Shown: in pieces, positions 7,271 through 14,498 of the stretch
How positions within the stretch are numbered: position 1 is the first letter of the stretch
How the letters are laid out: the number at the start of each line of letters is the position of its first letter
Assembly: GCA_002413305.1 (NCBI GenBank)
Contig: DHWS01000064.1
Coordinates: forward strand, 1 to 17,425
Direction: 5' to 3'
Source of the DNA: Actinobacteria bacterium UBA5176
GTDB lineage: Bacteria > Actinomycetota > UBA4738
Length of the DNA: 17,425 nt
Translations under genes and position numbers: made by a program
Notes under the pieces: model-generated
What the model was told of the DNA's origin: nothing
What the model saw: the letters and a program-made list of their open reading frames with translations, nothing else
Database searches by the model: none

Positions 7271-8686
7271 ATGGTGGGCGTTCCGCTCCGTTCCGCCACG
7301 CGCCGGACCGGCATCGCACGGCCGCGCCCGACCCGATCGAACCTTTCGTCCGAGGCGACCGGTCGCCGAAGGCCGGCCGGGCCGGCGACGCGCACGGGTC
7401 TCGCTCTGCTGGCCTGGGCCGGGCTGATCCTCGTCAGCCACGTCCTGGGGGCAAGACTCGTCGCGCGGGATCCGCGGACCGTCATCTTCGCGGCGCCGCT
7501 GGTGGCTCGGTTCGATCCCCACCTGCCGCCGACCGCGCTCATCCCTGTGGCCATCGCGGCGGTGGTCGTCCTGTTCGCCCCCAGGCTCGTCGCCGACCTC
7601 GGGTGGCGCCGCCTCCTGGTTGTCGCCTTCCTCGGCGCGGCCGCGTGGGCCGTGGCCGTGGCGCTCGCCGACGGGGCGGCCGAGCTCACCCGGCCCCTGC
7701 ACTTCCCGAACGACTACCTGGCCGACGTCCGCCTGATCGGGAGCCCGGGGGTGTTCCTGTCGCACTTCGTCTCGACCATCGGACGGCTCCATCAGCACGT
7801 CCGGGCCCACCCGCCCGGCATGGTCCTCCTGCTGTGGGCGATGAACCGTGCCGGCTTGGGGGGACCGGGGTGGGAGGCCGCCTTGGAGATCCTGGGGGGC
7901 GCGGCCATGGTCCCGGCCGTGCTGGTCGCCGTCCGGGAGGTGGCAGGCGAACGGACCGCCCGGGCGGCCGCGCCCTTCGTCGCCTTCGCCCCCGCCGCGG
8001 TGTGGGTCGCGACCACCGGTGACGCGTTCTTCGCCGGCGTGGAGGCGTGGGCCGTGGCGCTGCTGGTCCTGTCGCTCCATCGCACCGGCCGTCGTTCGGC
8101 GGGGCTGGCGCTGGCCGGGGGCGTGACCTTCGGCGTCGCGCTTCTGCTCACCTACGGCGTGGCCGTGCTGGCCGTGATCCCGGCACTGGTGGCCGTCGCC
8201 CGCCGGCGTCTTGTGCCGATCCTGCTGGCGGCGGTGGGGGTCGGTGCGGTGGTGCTGGCCTCCGGCATCGCGGGGTTCTGGTGGTTCGAAGGGCTCCGGG
8301 CCAGCCTGGTCCAGTACCGCACCGGGGTGGCGAGGTTCCGGCCCCAGAGCTACTTCTGGTACGGAGACCTCGGAGCGTTCGCCGTCGTCCTGGGCCCCGC
8401 CACGGCGGTGGGCCTGGCCAGGCTCCGGGACCGAGGGGTGTGGCTGCTGGTCGGCGGCGGGCTCCTGGCGATGGCGCTGTCGGACGCGTCCGGATTGTCG
8501 AAGGCGGAGGTGGAGCGGATCTGGCTCCCGATCGCGCCGTGGATCCTGGCGGTGGGCTCGTCGGTCGTGGCCCGGCCGCAAGCGGACCTGGCCTCGGCCG
8601 ACGCGACGGTGGCCCTCCGGACATGGCTGACGCTGACTCTGGGGGCCGGGCTGGCCATCCAACTCCTGCTGAGGACGACGTGGTGA
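7271..8686 (+). CDS. polytopic membrane protein, GT-C glycosyltransferase-like
   Basis: 471 residues. A basic, disordered N-terminus of about 40 residues is followed by many hydrophobic helices (first about 41-62, then 88-105, 113-133 and several more to the C-terminus). Between the early helices is an external loop with HFPNDYLADV, RLHQHVRAHPPG and an acidic residue, and later YFWYGDLGAFAVVLGP and SGLSKAEVERIWLP. The ARAHPPG-type loop and the alternating helices resemble GT-C glycosyltransferases of the PMT/GT39/GT87 kind, which use lipid-phosphate sugars made by GT2 enzymes such as the neighbouring one. Assignment to a named family is uncertain. ATG 7271 is used; GTG 7274 is equally possible given the position of the -10-like TACGAT. 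It is probably the partner of the GT2 gene it is divergent from. Confidence 0.75.
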   Translation: MVGVPLRSATRRTGIARPRPTRSNLSSEATGRRRPAGPATRTGLALLAWAGLILVSHVLGARLVARDPRTVIFAAPLVARFDPHLPPTALIPVAIAAVVVLFAPRLVADLGWRRLLVVAFLGAAAWAVAVALADGAAELTRPLHFPNDYLADVRLIGSPGVFLSHFVSTIGRLHQHVRAHPPGMVLLLWAMNRAGLGGPGWEAALEILGGAAMVPAVLVAVREVAGERTARAAAPFVAFAPAAVWVATTGDAFFAGVEAWAVALLVLSLHRTGRRSAGLALAGGVTFGVALLLTYGVAVLAVIPALVAVARRRLVPILLAAVGVGAVVLASGIAGFWWFEGLRASLVQYRTGVARFRPQSYFWYGDLGAFAVVLGPATAVGLARLRDRGVWLLVGGGLLAMALSDASGLSKAEVERIWLPIAPWILAVGSSVVARPQADLASADATVALRTWLTLTLGAGLAIQLLLRTTW

Positions 8687-8705
8687 GGCACGGTGGCCCA
8701 TCCAG

Positions 8706-8726
8706 GGGGTGCCGGTGCGGCACCTT
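8706..8726 (+). terminator. GC-rich hairpin after the membrane protein gene
   Basis: GGTGCCG (8708-8714) and CGGCACC (8718-8724) form a perfect seven-pair stem with a three-base GTG loop, extendable by two G-U pairs, 20 bases after the stop codon. Only a short TT follows, so it is a weak intrinsic terminator at best. It may instead separate the membrane protein transcript from the response regulator. Confidence 0.4.
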
Positions 8727-8740
8727 CGCCCGTACCCGCC

Positions 8741-8746
8741 TACCAT
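8741..8746 (+). promoter_or_regulatory. -10-like box before the response regulator
   Basis: TACCAT lies nine bases before the chosen GTG start and is followed by CGAGGAG, which could also serve as a ribosome site for the GTG at 8768. The arrangement matches the boxes before the epimerase and membrane protein genes. No -35 box is evident. Confidence 0.3.
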
Positions 8747-8755
8747 CGAGGAGCC

Positions 8756-9445
8756 GTGGGGACGCGCGTGCTGGTGGTCGAGGATGACGCGACGGTCGCG
8801 GACGTCGTCTGCCGGTACCTCGAGCGGGAGGGATTCGCGGTCGAGCGGGCCGCGGACGGGGTGGCCGCCGTCGAGCTCGCCCTGGCCGCGCCGCCCGACC
8901 TGATGGTCCTGGATCTCATGCTGCCGGGGCTGGACGGGCTGGAGGTCTTCCGCCGAGTCCGTGCGGCGGCCCCGATACCGGTGATCATGCTCACCGCGCG
9001 CGGCGACGAGAGCGACCGGGTGGCTGGCCTGGACCTCGGCGCCGACGACTACGTCGCCAAGCCGTTCTCGCCGAGAGAGCTGGTCTCCCGGGTCAAGTCC
9101 GTGCTGCGTCGGTCTCAGGGAGCGCCGGCACCTGCGGGATCCACCCCCGCGACGCTCAGTGCCGGGGACATCGAGGTGGACGTCGGAGCGCGGGATGTCC
9201 GGGTCGGTGGCGCCCCCGCGGCGCTGACGGTCCGGGAGTTCGACCTCCTGGTGTTCCTGATGGCCCATCCTCGCACGGTGTTCCGGCGCGAGGAGCTGCT
9301 CGAACGCGTGTGGGGCTACACGTTCGGCGACGTGTCCACGGTCACGGTCCATGTCCGCCGGCTCCGGGAGAAGGTCGAACAGGACCCCGCCACTCCGTCG
9401 CACATCCGCACGGTGTGGGGCGTCGGGTACCGGTTCGAACCATGA
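8756..9445 (+). CDS. OmpR/PhoB-family response regulator
   Basis: 229 residues. The receiver domain (4-118) has the acidic pair E9/D10, the phosphoacceptor D53 in MVLDLMLPG, T80 and K102 in AKPFSPREL. The C-terminal winged helix (about 135-227) includes LTVREFDLLVFLM, RREELLERVWGY and VHVRRLREKVE, the OmpR-type recognition helix region, ending in RTVWGVGYRF. It should bind direct-repeat DNA when phosphorylated by the adjacent kinase. GTG 8756 is chosen. GTG 8768 would still keep strand 1 and places GAGGAG 12 bases upstream; an in-frame start at 8693 would add an atypical proline/glycine-rich leader and cross the hairpin, so it is rejected. The stop overlaps the kinase start as ATGA. Confidence 0.93.
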   Translation: MGTRVLVVEDDATVADVVCRYLEREGFAVERAADGVAAVELALAAPPDLMVLDLMLPGLDGLEVFRRVRAAAPIPVIMLTARGDESDRVAGLDLGADDYVAKPFSPRELVSRVKSVLRRSQGAPAPAGSTPATLSAGDIEVDVGARDVRVGGAPAALTVREFDLLVFLMAHPRTVFRREELLERVWGYTFGDVSTVTVHVRRLREKVEQDPATPSHIRTVWGVGYRFEP

Positions 9446-10677
9446 GGCCGCGCTCCTTCTGGATCGTGCTGGTCGCGGGCGCCCTGGTCGTGGCCGGGCT
9501 GTCCTGGGCGGTGGGGATGACCCTTGCGGATGCGCTCCGGATGGCGGGCATCGCGGGGGGAGCGTCGCTGGCCGTGTTCGTGCTGGGATCGGCCGCGCTC
9601 TTCGCGCTCCGGCGGCGCTCGATCATGACCCAGGCCACCGGCGTGGCGCTCACCACCATCGCAGCGACGGCCGCGGCGTCGGTGGCCGCCGCCGACGCCA
9701 TGTTCCTCTCGGTCCACGACCTGCGGATGCTGTTCGTGATCCTGGCCGCCGCCGGGACGGTGGGACTGCTGGGCGCCATCATCCTGGGGCGGCGGGTGGC
9801 CGGAGCGAGCCGTTCCCTGGCCGAAGCCACCAGACGGATCGGCGAAGGCGAGGTGGCCATGCCGGGTGCGCCGACCTCGACGGCGGAGCGGTCCTCGCCG
9901 GCGGAGTTCGCCCACCTGGCCGACGAGCTCGCCGCGATGTCGGTCCGGCTGCAGGAGGCGCACCGCAAGGAGCGAGCCCTGGAGGCCTCGCGGCGCGAGC
10001 TGGTGGCCTGGGTCTCGCACGACCTGCGGACCCCGCTGGCGGGCATCCGGGCGATGGTGGAGGCCCTCCAGGACGGAGTGGTCTCGGACCCCGCCACGGT
10101 CGCTTCCTACTACGACACCCTGTGCGTCGAAGCCGATCGCCTGGCGGGCCTGGTGGACGACCTGTTCGAGCTGTCCGTGATCCAGGCCGGAGCGCTCAAC
10201 CTGCATCTGGTCCAAGCCTCCCTCAGCGAACTGGTCTCGGACGCCATGGCCACGGCGTCGGTGTTCGCCAGGGCCAAGGGCGTGCGGCTGGAGGGCCGGA
10301 TGTGCTCGGAGGGCCCGCCGCTGGCCCTTTCGACCCTGGAGATGACCCGCGTCGTTCGGAACCTCCTGCAGAACGCCATCCGACACACCCCGAGCGACGG
10401 GACGGTCTGGGTGGAGACCGGCGTGGAGGCCAGCCAGGCCTACGTCGCGGTCGAGGACGGATGCGGTGGCATCCCGGACCAGGACCTGGACCGGGTGTTC
10501 GACCTGGCGTTTCGGGGGACGGCCGCCCGGACCCCGAGCGGGGACGGCGGCGGCGGGCTCGGGCTGGCCATCGTGCGCGGCATCGTGGAGGCGCACCGCG
10601 GCGAGGTCAGCGTGCGCAACGAAGGGCAGGGGTGCCGGTTCGAGGTCCGCCTGCCCATGGACGGCACCGCCGGCTGA
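9442..10677 (+). CDS. sensor histidine kinase with four membrane helices
   Basis: 411 residues. Four hydrophobic segments (about 6-24, 33-57, 64-86, 95-117) are separated by short loops, so there is almost no extracellular sensor domain. A HAMP-like linker follows (about 117-172). The HisKA helix has the phosphoacceptor H193 in VSHDLRTPL. The ATPase domain has the N box NLLQNAIRHTP (307-317), the G1 box EDGCGGIPD and the G2 box GDGGGGLGLAIVRG (367-380). Kinases with this build often sense signals in the membrane or through a partner transporter. The ATG overlaps the regulator stop (ATGA), and ABC transporter genes follow 85 bases downstream, which suggests an envelope-stress or antimicrobial-compound detection unit, although this is inferred from context. 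Confidence 0.93.
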   Translation: MRPRSFWIVLVAGALVVAGLSWAVGMTLADALRMAGIAGGASLAVFVLGSAALFALRRRSIMTQATGVALTTIAATAAASVAAADAMFLSVHDLRMLFVILAAAGTVGLLGAIILGRRVAGASRSLAEATRRIGEGEVAMPGAPTSTAERSSPAEFAHLADELAAMSVRLQEAHRKERALEASRRELVAWVSHDLRTPLAGIRAMVEALQDGVVSDPATVASYYDTLCVEADRLAGLVDDLFELSVIQAGALNLHLVQASLSELVSDAMATASVFARAKGVRLEGRMCSEGPPLALSTLEMTRVVRNLLQNAIRHTPSDGTVWVETGVEASQAYVAVEDGCGGIPDQDLDRVFDLAFRGTAARTPSGDGGGGLGLAIVRGIVEAHRGEVSVRNEGQGCRFEVRLPMDGTAG

Positions 10678-10707
10678 CCACCGCCTCACTGCTGCGCCGA
10701 CGGCCGG

Positions 10708-10724
10708 TTACAGAACCCTTACGC
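10708..10724 (+). promoter_or_regulatory. candidate response-regulator box upstream of the ABC operon
   Basis: TTACAGAACCCTTACGC contains two TTAC half-sites exactly 11 bases apart, on the same face of the helix, 39 bases before the ATPase start. OmpR/PhoB regulators usually bind direct repeats of this spacing. A similar TTAC pair lies before the epimerase gene. It is a candidate site for the adjacent regulator; no footprint or other target set can be checked here. Confidence 0.35.
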
Positions 10725-10762
10725 GCTCCTGCTCGACGGCGCCATTTCGAACCGGATTGGGG

Positions 10763-11458
10763 ATGATGCGAAGGGTGGATGGCGGGGTCGGCGTGTCGGT
10801 GAGCGGCCTTCGTCACGCCTACCGATCTCCGACCGGACCGCTCCCGATCCTGGACGGGGTTGGGTTCGAGGTCGCTCCGGGTGGCTACTGCGTCCTGATG
10901 GGCCCGTCGGGCTCCGGGAAGAGCACCCTGCTCGGCCTGGTGGGCGGGCTGGACCGGGTCCAATCGGGCTCGGTCCGGGTCGGCTCTGCGGACCTGTCCT
11001 CGCTGGCCGGGGACGCACTGGCCGCCTACCGCCGCGAGACCGTCGGGTTCGTGTTCCAGCACTTCGGGCTCCTCGATTCCCTCACCGCGGCAGAGAACGT
11101 CGAACTGGCCTGCGCGCTGGCCGGGGTTCCGGCGGCCGCACGCCGAACCCATGCCGCAGACCTGCTGGCCGCGGTGGGATTGGGAGACCGGACCCGGCAC
11201 CGCCCCAGCCACCTTTCGGGCGGCGAGCGGCAGCGGGTGGCGATGGCCCGGGCGCTGGCCAACGGCCCCTCCCTGCTCCTGGCGGACGAGCCGACGGGCA
11301 ACCTGGACGAGGGTTCCGCGGAGGCCGTGATCCGGCTGCTCGAATCGTTCCACGACGACCGGGGATGCACCCTCCTGGTGGTCACCCACAACCGGGCGCT
11401 GGCGCGACGGGCCGCCCAGCGGCTGCGGCTGGTCGCCGGAAGGGTCGTGCCCGAGTGA
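10763..11458 (+). CDS. ABC transporter ATP-binding protein, MacB/LolD type
   Basis: 231 residues. Walker A is GPSGSGKST (47-55), the Q-loop is FVFQHFGLLDSLTAAENVEL with Q99, the signature is LSGGERQRVAMARAL (151-165), Walker B with its catalytic glutamate is LLLADE followed by PTGNLD (171-182), and the H-loop is VVTHN with H209. The Q-loop sequence and TGNLD are characteristic of the MacB/LolD/FtsE branch, which works with FtsX-like permeases to drive mechanical or extrusion steps at the membrane rather than simple uptake. ATG 10763 or 10766 may be used; GGGG is very close to the codon and no better upstream in-frame start exists between the kinase stop and here. The stop overlaps the permease GTG by four bases. 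Confidence 0.93.
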   Translation: MMRRVDGGVGVSVSGLRHAYRSPTGPLPILDGVGFEVAPGGYCVLMGPSGSGKSTLLGLVGGLDRVQSGSVRVGSADLSSLAGDALAAYRRETVGFVFQHFGLLDSLTAAENVELACALAGVPAAARRTHAADLLAAVGLGDRTRHRPSHLSGGERQRVAMARALANGPSLLLADEPTGNLDEGSAEAVIRLLESFHDDRGCTLLVVTHNRALARRAAQRLRLVAGRVVPE

Positions 11459-12750
11459 GGCTCCGCGATGGGCTCCGCCTGGCCCTTCGCGATGTCACCC
11501 GCCGCCTGGGGCGGTGCCTGCTGACCATCCTGGCCGTGGCGCTGGCCGCCACGCTGCTGACCGCCCTGCTGATCATCGCCACCACGGCGAAGACACGGGT
11601 CATCGGGCAGCTCACGAAGGGCGGACCACTGGCCACGATCCGGGTGGAGGGGTCGAACCTCGACGACGCGGCGCTCCGACGCATCGGCGCCCTTCGCGGC
11701 GTGCGCGGGGTCTCCGCGGTCGTGGTGGCGAAGGAGGTTATCGTGCCCCCGGACCCCCCGACCTACGTGCCTCCTTCGACGCGTGGCGCGGCGGCCAGCC
11801 CAGCCGACCCCTCAGACCAGGGCGTCCGTCCCTTCGTGGACGGCGTGGTGGGCATCGACCTGGCCAACCCGGACCTGTTCCCGCTCAGCGTCTCCGCGGG
11901 GCGGTTGCCCGCCGCCTCGTCCGCGACCGAGGTGGCGGTCACCCGGACCTACCTCGAGGACGTGGGCGTCGATCCGAACGAGCCGGCCCGGGTGCTCGGG
12001 ACGCAGCTGGAGCTGGCCGCACCCCGCTTCGTGGGCACGGACGCGGACGACGTCTGGGGCCGGTGGACCCGGGCCACCGTGGTGGGCGTGGTGGCCCAGG
12101 AGGCGGCGGACGGCGTGGTCCTGGCCCCGGCCCCGGTCGTTCGGGCCGCCCAGCGGTACATCAGCTCCGGCCCTGATCCGACGGGCCGGTTCTCCACCCC
12201 GCCGTTCGCGGCGTTCCTAGTGGAGGCGACCTCCCTTGACGACGTGCCGCGGCTGGTGGACGCCATCGGCCGCCTCGGGTATTCGACCTCCGCCCCGCAG
12301 AGCCTCATCGACACCGTCCAGCGATACCTCCACGTGGTGGAGATCGTGCTGACCGCGATCGGGCTCATCGCACTGGGGATCGCGGCGATCGGCGTCACCG
12401 ACGCGCTCCTGAACGCGGTCCGGGCGCGGCGCCAGGAGATCGGTGTCCTGAAGGCGATCGGCGCCCGGGACCGTGACGTCCTGCAGGTCTTCCTGATCGA
12501 GGCCTCGGTGCAGGGGCTGATCGGGGGGCTGGTCGGAGCCGCCACCGGCTGGGCCCTGGCCTGGACGGTGGCGGAGGTGGTGAACGGCTACCTGCAGTCC
12601 CAGGGCCTGGTCGGGGTGCGGCTGGTGACCCCGGTCACGGCCCTGGTCGGCGCGGTCTTGGGCGCGACGCTCCTGGCTCTGCTGGCCGGCGCGGTCCCCG
12701 CCCTGCGCGCCGCCCGCATTCCGGCCCGCGAGGCGATGGGGGGTCTCTGA
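11455..12750 (+). CDS. ABC transporter permease, MacB/FtsX family
   Basis: 431 residues with the classic type VII arrangement: one N-terminal helix (about 20-43), a large extracytoplasmic domain (about 44-293), then three helices (294-320, 344-372, 396-416). The FtsX motif RRQEIGVLKAIGARDRD (326-342) follows helix 2 and contacts the ATPase, and PALRAARIPAREAM (415-428) ends the last helix. The external domain carries a proline-rich insert (VPPDPPTYVPPSTRG). The GTG start overlaps the ATPase stop (GTGA), indicating coupled translation. The partner lipoprotein gene starts one base after its stop. The likely role is energy-driven movement of lipids, peptides or lipoproteins, or control of an envelope enzyme; the substrate is not readable from the sequence. 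Confidence 0.92.
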   Translation: MRLRDGLRLALRDVTRRLGRCLLTILAVALAATLLTALLIIATTAKTRVIGQLTKGGPLATIRVEGSNLDDAALRRIGALRGVRGVSAVVVAKEVIVPPDPPTYVPPSTRGAAASPADPSDQGVRPFVDGVVGIDLANPDLFPLSVSAGRLPAASSATEVAVTRTYLEDVGVDPNEPARVLGTQLELAAPRFVGTDADDVWGRWTRATVVGVVAQEAADGVVLAPAPVVRAAQRYISSGPDPTGRFSTPPFAAFLVEATSLDDVPRLVDAIGRLGYSTSAPQSLIDTVQRYLHVVEIVLTAIGLIALGIAAIGVTDALLNAVRARRQEIGVLKAIGARDRDVLQVFLIEASVQGLIGGLVGAATGWALAWTVAEVVNGYLQSQGLVGVRLVTPVTALVGAVLGATLLALLAGAVPALRAARIPAREAMGGL

Positions 12751-12751
12751 G

Positions 12752-13528
12752 GTGCGGCGGACCCCCATTGTCGGGATCATCGGGGCGCTCCTGGCAAGTA
12801 CCGGCCTCGCCGCGTGCGGCCACGCGGCGAGCGGCATCGGAGCGGGAGCGGTACCTTCGGTCAGTCCCTCCGGACCCGCGCTGACGTATGTGGCGATCGG
12901 GGCCAGCGAGACGCTCGGGTTCGGCGCCGACGACCCCGTCCGGCAGGGATGGACGCAGGTCTTCTACCGCACCGCGCTTCCCCGAGCCACGACGCAGGTG
13001 AACCTGGGGATCCCCGGTGCCACGGTTCAGGAGGCCCTTGAACGGGAGGTGCCGGAGGCCCGCCAGCTCCATCCCGACGTGGTGACGGTGTGGTTGAACG
13101 TGAACGATCTGCTGGAGGGGGTTTCGCCATCTGCCTACGAGGACCAGCTCCGGATCCTGTTGTCGGACCTCCGGGGGAACGGCGGTCCGACCGTCCTGGT
13201 GGCGAACACTCCCCCGCTCGACCTGCTCCCGCGATTCGTCCGGTGCGAGCCGTTCGCCCCGAGCCCCCGCGGTGGCTGCGATGCAGCGCGCCGACTGACA
13301 GCCCGGGAGCTCGCCACGCTGGTGGATTCGTACGACGTGGCCGTCGCCCGTGCCGCGACCGACGAGGGAGCGTTCGTGGTGGACCTCCACGCCCTGGGGC
13401 TGGCCGCCCAGCGCGATGGGACGGAGGCCAGCCTGGTGAGCGGCGACGGGTTCCATCCCAGCACGGCGGGACACCTGGCCGTAGGGCTGGCGTTCGCCAG
13501 CGCGTACCGAGCCTATCGCACCGGCTAG
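12752..13528 (+). CDS. SGNH/GDSL-hydrolase-family lipoprotein
   Basis: 258 residues. The lipoprotein signal peptide ends in GLAAC with the lipid-modified cysteine C22, followed by a flexible serine/proline linker to about residue 43. The SGNH blocks are all present: block I is AIGASETLGFG with the nucleophile S52 (GAS in place of GDS), block II is LGIPGAT with G89, block III is VWLNVNDLL with N116 or N118, and block V is DGFHPSTAGH with D232 and H235. This predicts an active, membrane-tethered esterase, lipase or O-acyl hydrolase facing outward. The GTG start is one base after the permease stop, so it is probably a component or client of the MacB-like transporter. Two further cysteines (C165, C176) bracket SPRGG and may form a disulfide. 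Confidence 0.9.
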   Translation: MRRTPIVGIIGALLASTGLAACGHAASGIGAGAVPSVSPSGPALTYVAIGASETLGFGADDPVRQGWTQVFYRTALPRATTQVNLGIPGATVQEALEREVPEARQLHPDVVTVWLNVNDLLEGVSPSAYEDQLRILLSDLRGNGGPTVLVANTPPLDLLPRFVRCEPFAPSPRGGCDAARRLTARELATLVDSYDVAVARAATDEGAFVVDLHALGLAAQRDGTEASLVSGDGFHPSTAGHLAVGLAFASAYRAYRTG

Positions 13529-13541
13529 CAGTTCCCTCAGC

Positions 13542-13553
13542 GGCACTGTTGCG
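13542..13553. repeat. IS6-family terminal inverted repeat (one end)
   Basis: GGCACTGTTGCG closely matches the well-known IS6/IS26 family end (GGCACTGTTGCA). It lies 46 bases downstream of the transposase remnant's stop, in the position expected for the 3' end of such an element. I found no matching opposite end between 13880 and 14288. Confidence 0.75.
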
Positions 13554-13599
13554 TTGGCTGAAACGAGGGCATGGGGAACTCGCTCGCTCGGGCCTGGTC

Positions 13600-13880
13600 T
13601 CAGATCACAAGGGCCAACTCGGCGAAGGCATCGGCCAAGCGGCTTGTGGGCGGAACATCGGTCCCGAGGTCGTAGAAGCCCCTCCGGACGTTCTGGACGA
13701 AGGCATCGCCGGCGATGATCACCCTGGTGGTGCGATCTCGCTTCAGTGCTCGCATCGGTCGGAGCCGGGCCTTCAGGCGTCCGTGGTCGGTCTCCAGGGG
13801 ATTGTTCGAATGGACCTCCGTGTCATGGAAGGCTGCGGGGAGCAACTCGTCGGCAAGGTCCGGAGGAGCGGAGTGATGGG
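13600..13880 (-). pseudogene. IS6-family transposase, C-terminal remnant
   Basis: On the minus strand the frame reads ADELLPAAFHDTEVHSNNPL, then ETDHGRLKARLRPMRALKRD and VIIAGDAFVQNVRRGFYDLG. This is the C-terminal end of IS6-family DDE transposases. The catalytic glutamate is in NNPLETDHG, and the conserved DHGRLK.RLRPMRGLK block follows. The two catalytic aspartates and the N-terminal helix-turn-helix are absent: upstream of about 13880 the frame shows no transposase motif. The fragment is about 80-90 residues long against about 230 for a full enzyme. It cannot transpose on its own. Confidence 0.85.
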
Positions 13881-13987
13881 AAGGGAGTGGACCCTCGGGT
13901 TCGCTCCCTTTCTCTTTCTCTTTGTCCTCACCCGCGCGGCGCAGGAGTCGGGACGACCCCCGCCACCGATCGACGCGGGCCCTGAGC

Positions 13988-14141
13988 TCAGCAGGTCACG
14001 TGCAGGATCGCGTTGGTGGCTTCACCGGCCCGTTCCAGCTCCCTGGGCCGTGGGGGCGATCACCAACCGGACGTGTCGCCGCCGGGCTTCTGCAACCACG
14101 TCGTCCATCACGGGCAGCGCGCCGTCGGCCCCGCTCCCCAT
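13988..14141 (-). pseudogene. MTH938/DUF498-like protein, frameshifted remnant
   Basis: From ATG 14141 the minus strand reads MGSGADGALPVMDDVVAEAR, then RRHVRLVIAPTAQ. In a shifted frame the family ending follows: ELERAGEATNAILHVTC and TGA at 13988-13990. GTGA.G.LPV...V..EARRRGV.L...PTA followed by LN.ILHVTC is the usual C-terminal half of small MTH938/AAMDC-type (DUF498) proteins of about 120 residues. A small indel near the middle and the loss of the N-terminal half (a TAG lies just upstream in frame) make this a pseudogene. The family's biochemical role is poorly known. It is unrelated to the neighbouring operons. Confidence 0.65.
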
Positions 14142-14288
14142 GACAGCCTATAGGAGCATCGGCGTTTACAGGCCTTCACAGAACCGGGGTGTGGGGTCCT
14201 AACGCGCCGGGCGGCACCTGTTTCTACGCCGACGACGCGGCCATCACCTGGTCCGGCTGAGGGAGCGCCTGGTCATGTAACGTGACCT

Positions 14289-14498
14289 CTACGCCGGGAG
14301 GCGGCCCTCCACCGGAGCCGTGTGGCAGTGGCAATCGCGATCCGCGCCGGATTCGGCCCAGGCCCGCCCCGGCTCCCAGACGATCCGTTCGTCGTCGGCG
14401 GCATGGAAGCACGTGCAGCCGCAGTCCGGGCAGGCGAACGGCACCAGGTCGTGCCATTCGCTCTCCTCGTCCCGCCGGCGGGGCGGCAGCTCGGTCAT
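14289..14498 (-). CDS. small cysteine-rich, zinc-ribbon-like protein
   Basis: 69 residues. After a charged N-terminus (MTELPPRRRDEESEWHDLVP) comes FACPDCGCTCFHAADDERIV and later DRDCHCH. The CPDCGC and CHCH clusters are plausible metal ligands, giving a small zinc-ribbon-like fold. There are no membrane helices and no signal peptide. The ATG overlaps the antiporter stop as ATGA, which supports both its reality and co-translation with the antiporter. I do not recognise a named family. The halogenase-like protein at the head of this operon carries its own CPTC/CRRC pair, so two metal-knuckle elements are encoded in one transcript. Confidence 0.7.
   Translation of the reverse strand: MTELPPRRRDEESEWHDLVPFACPDCGCTCFHAADDERIVWEPGRAWAESGADRDCHCHTAPVEGRLPA

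Larger units (their letters stand above)
13529..14288. other. decayed region with no intact gene
   Basis: This 760-base stretch separates two intact operons. It contains an IS6-family remnant (13542-13880), a polypyrimidine low-complexity tract rich in CTTTCT at about 13904-13929, and a broken MTH938-like gene (13988-14141). Bases 14142-14288 show no gene that I can identify. Confidence 0.6.

Noticed and set aside
7208..9403. A 731-residue minus-strand frame
   Set aside because: It is antisense to the membrane protein and response regulator genes, is low in hydrophobic structure and rich in R, G, H, D and Q, as expected of a GC-rich shadow frame.
14272..14286. Near-palindrome GTCATGTAACGTGAC as an operator
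   Set aside because: Only 12 of 15 positions are symmetric and it lies just beyond the 3' end of a minus-strand operon, with no gene starting beside it.
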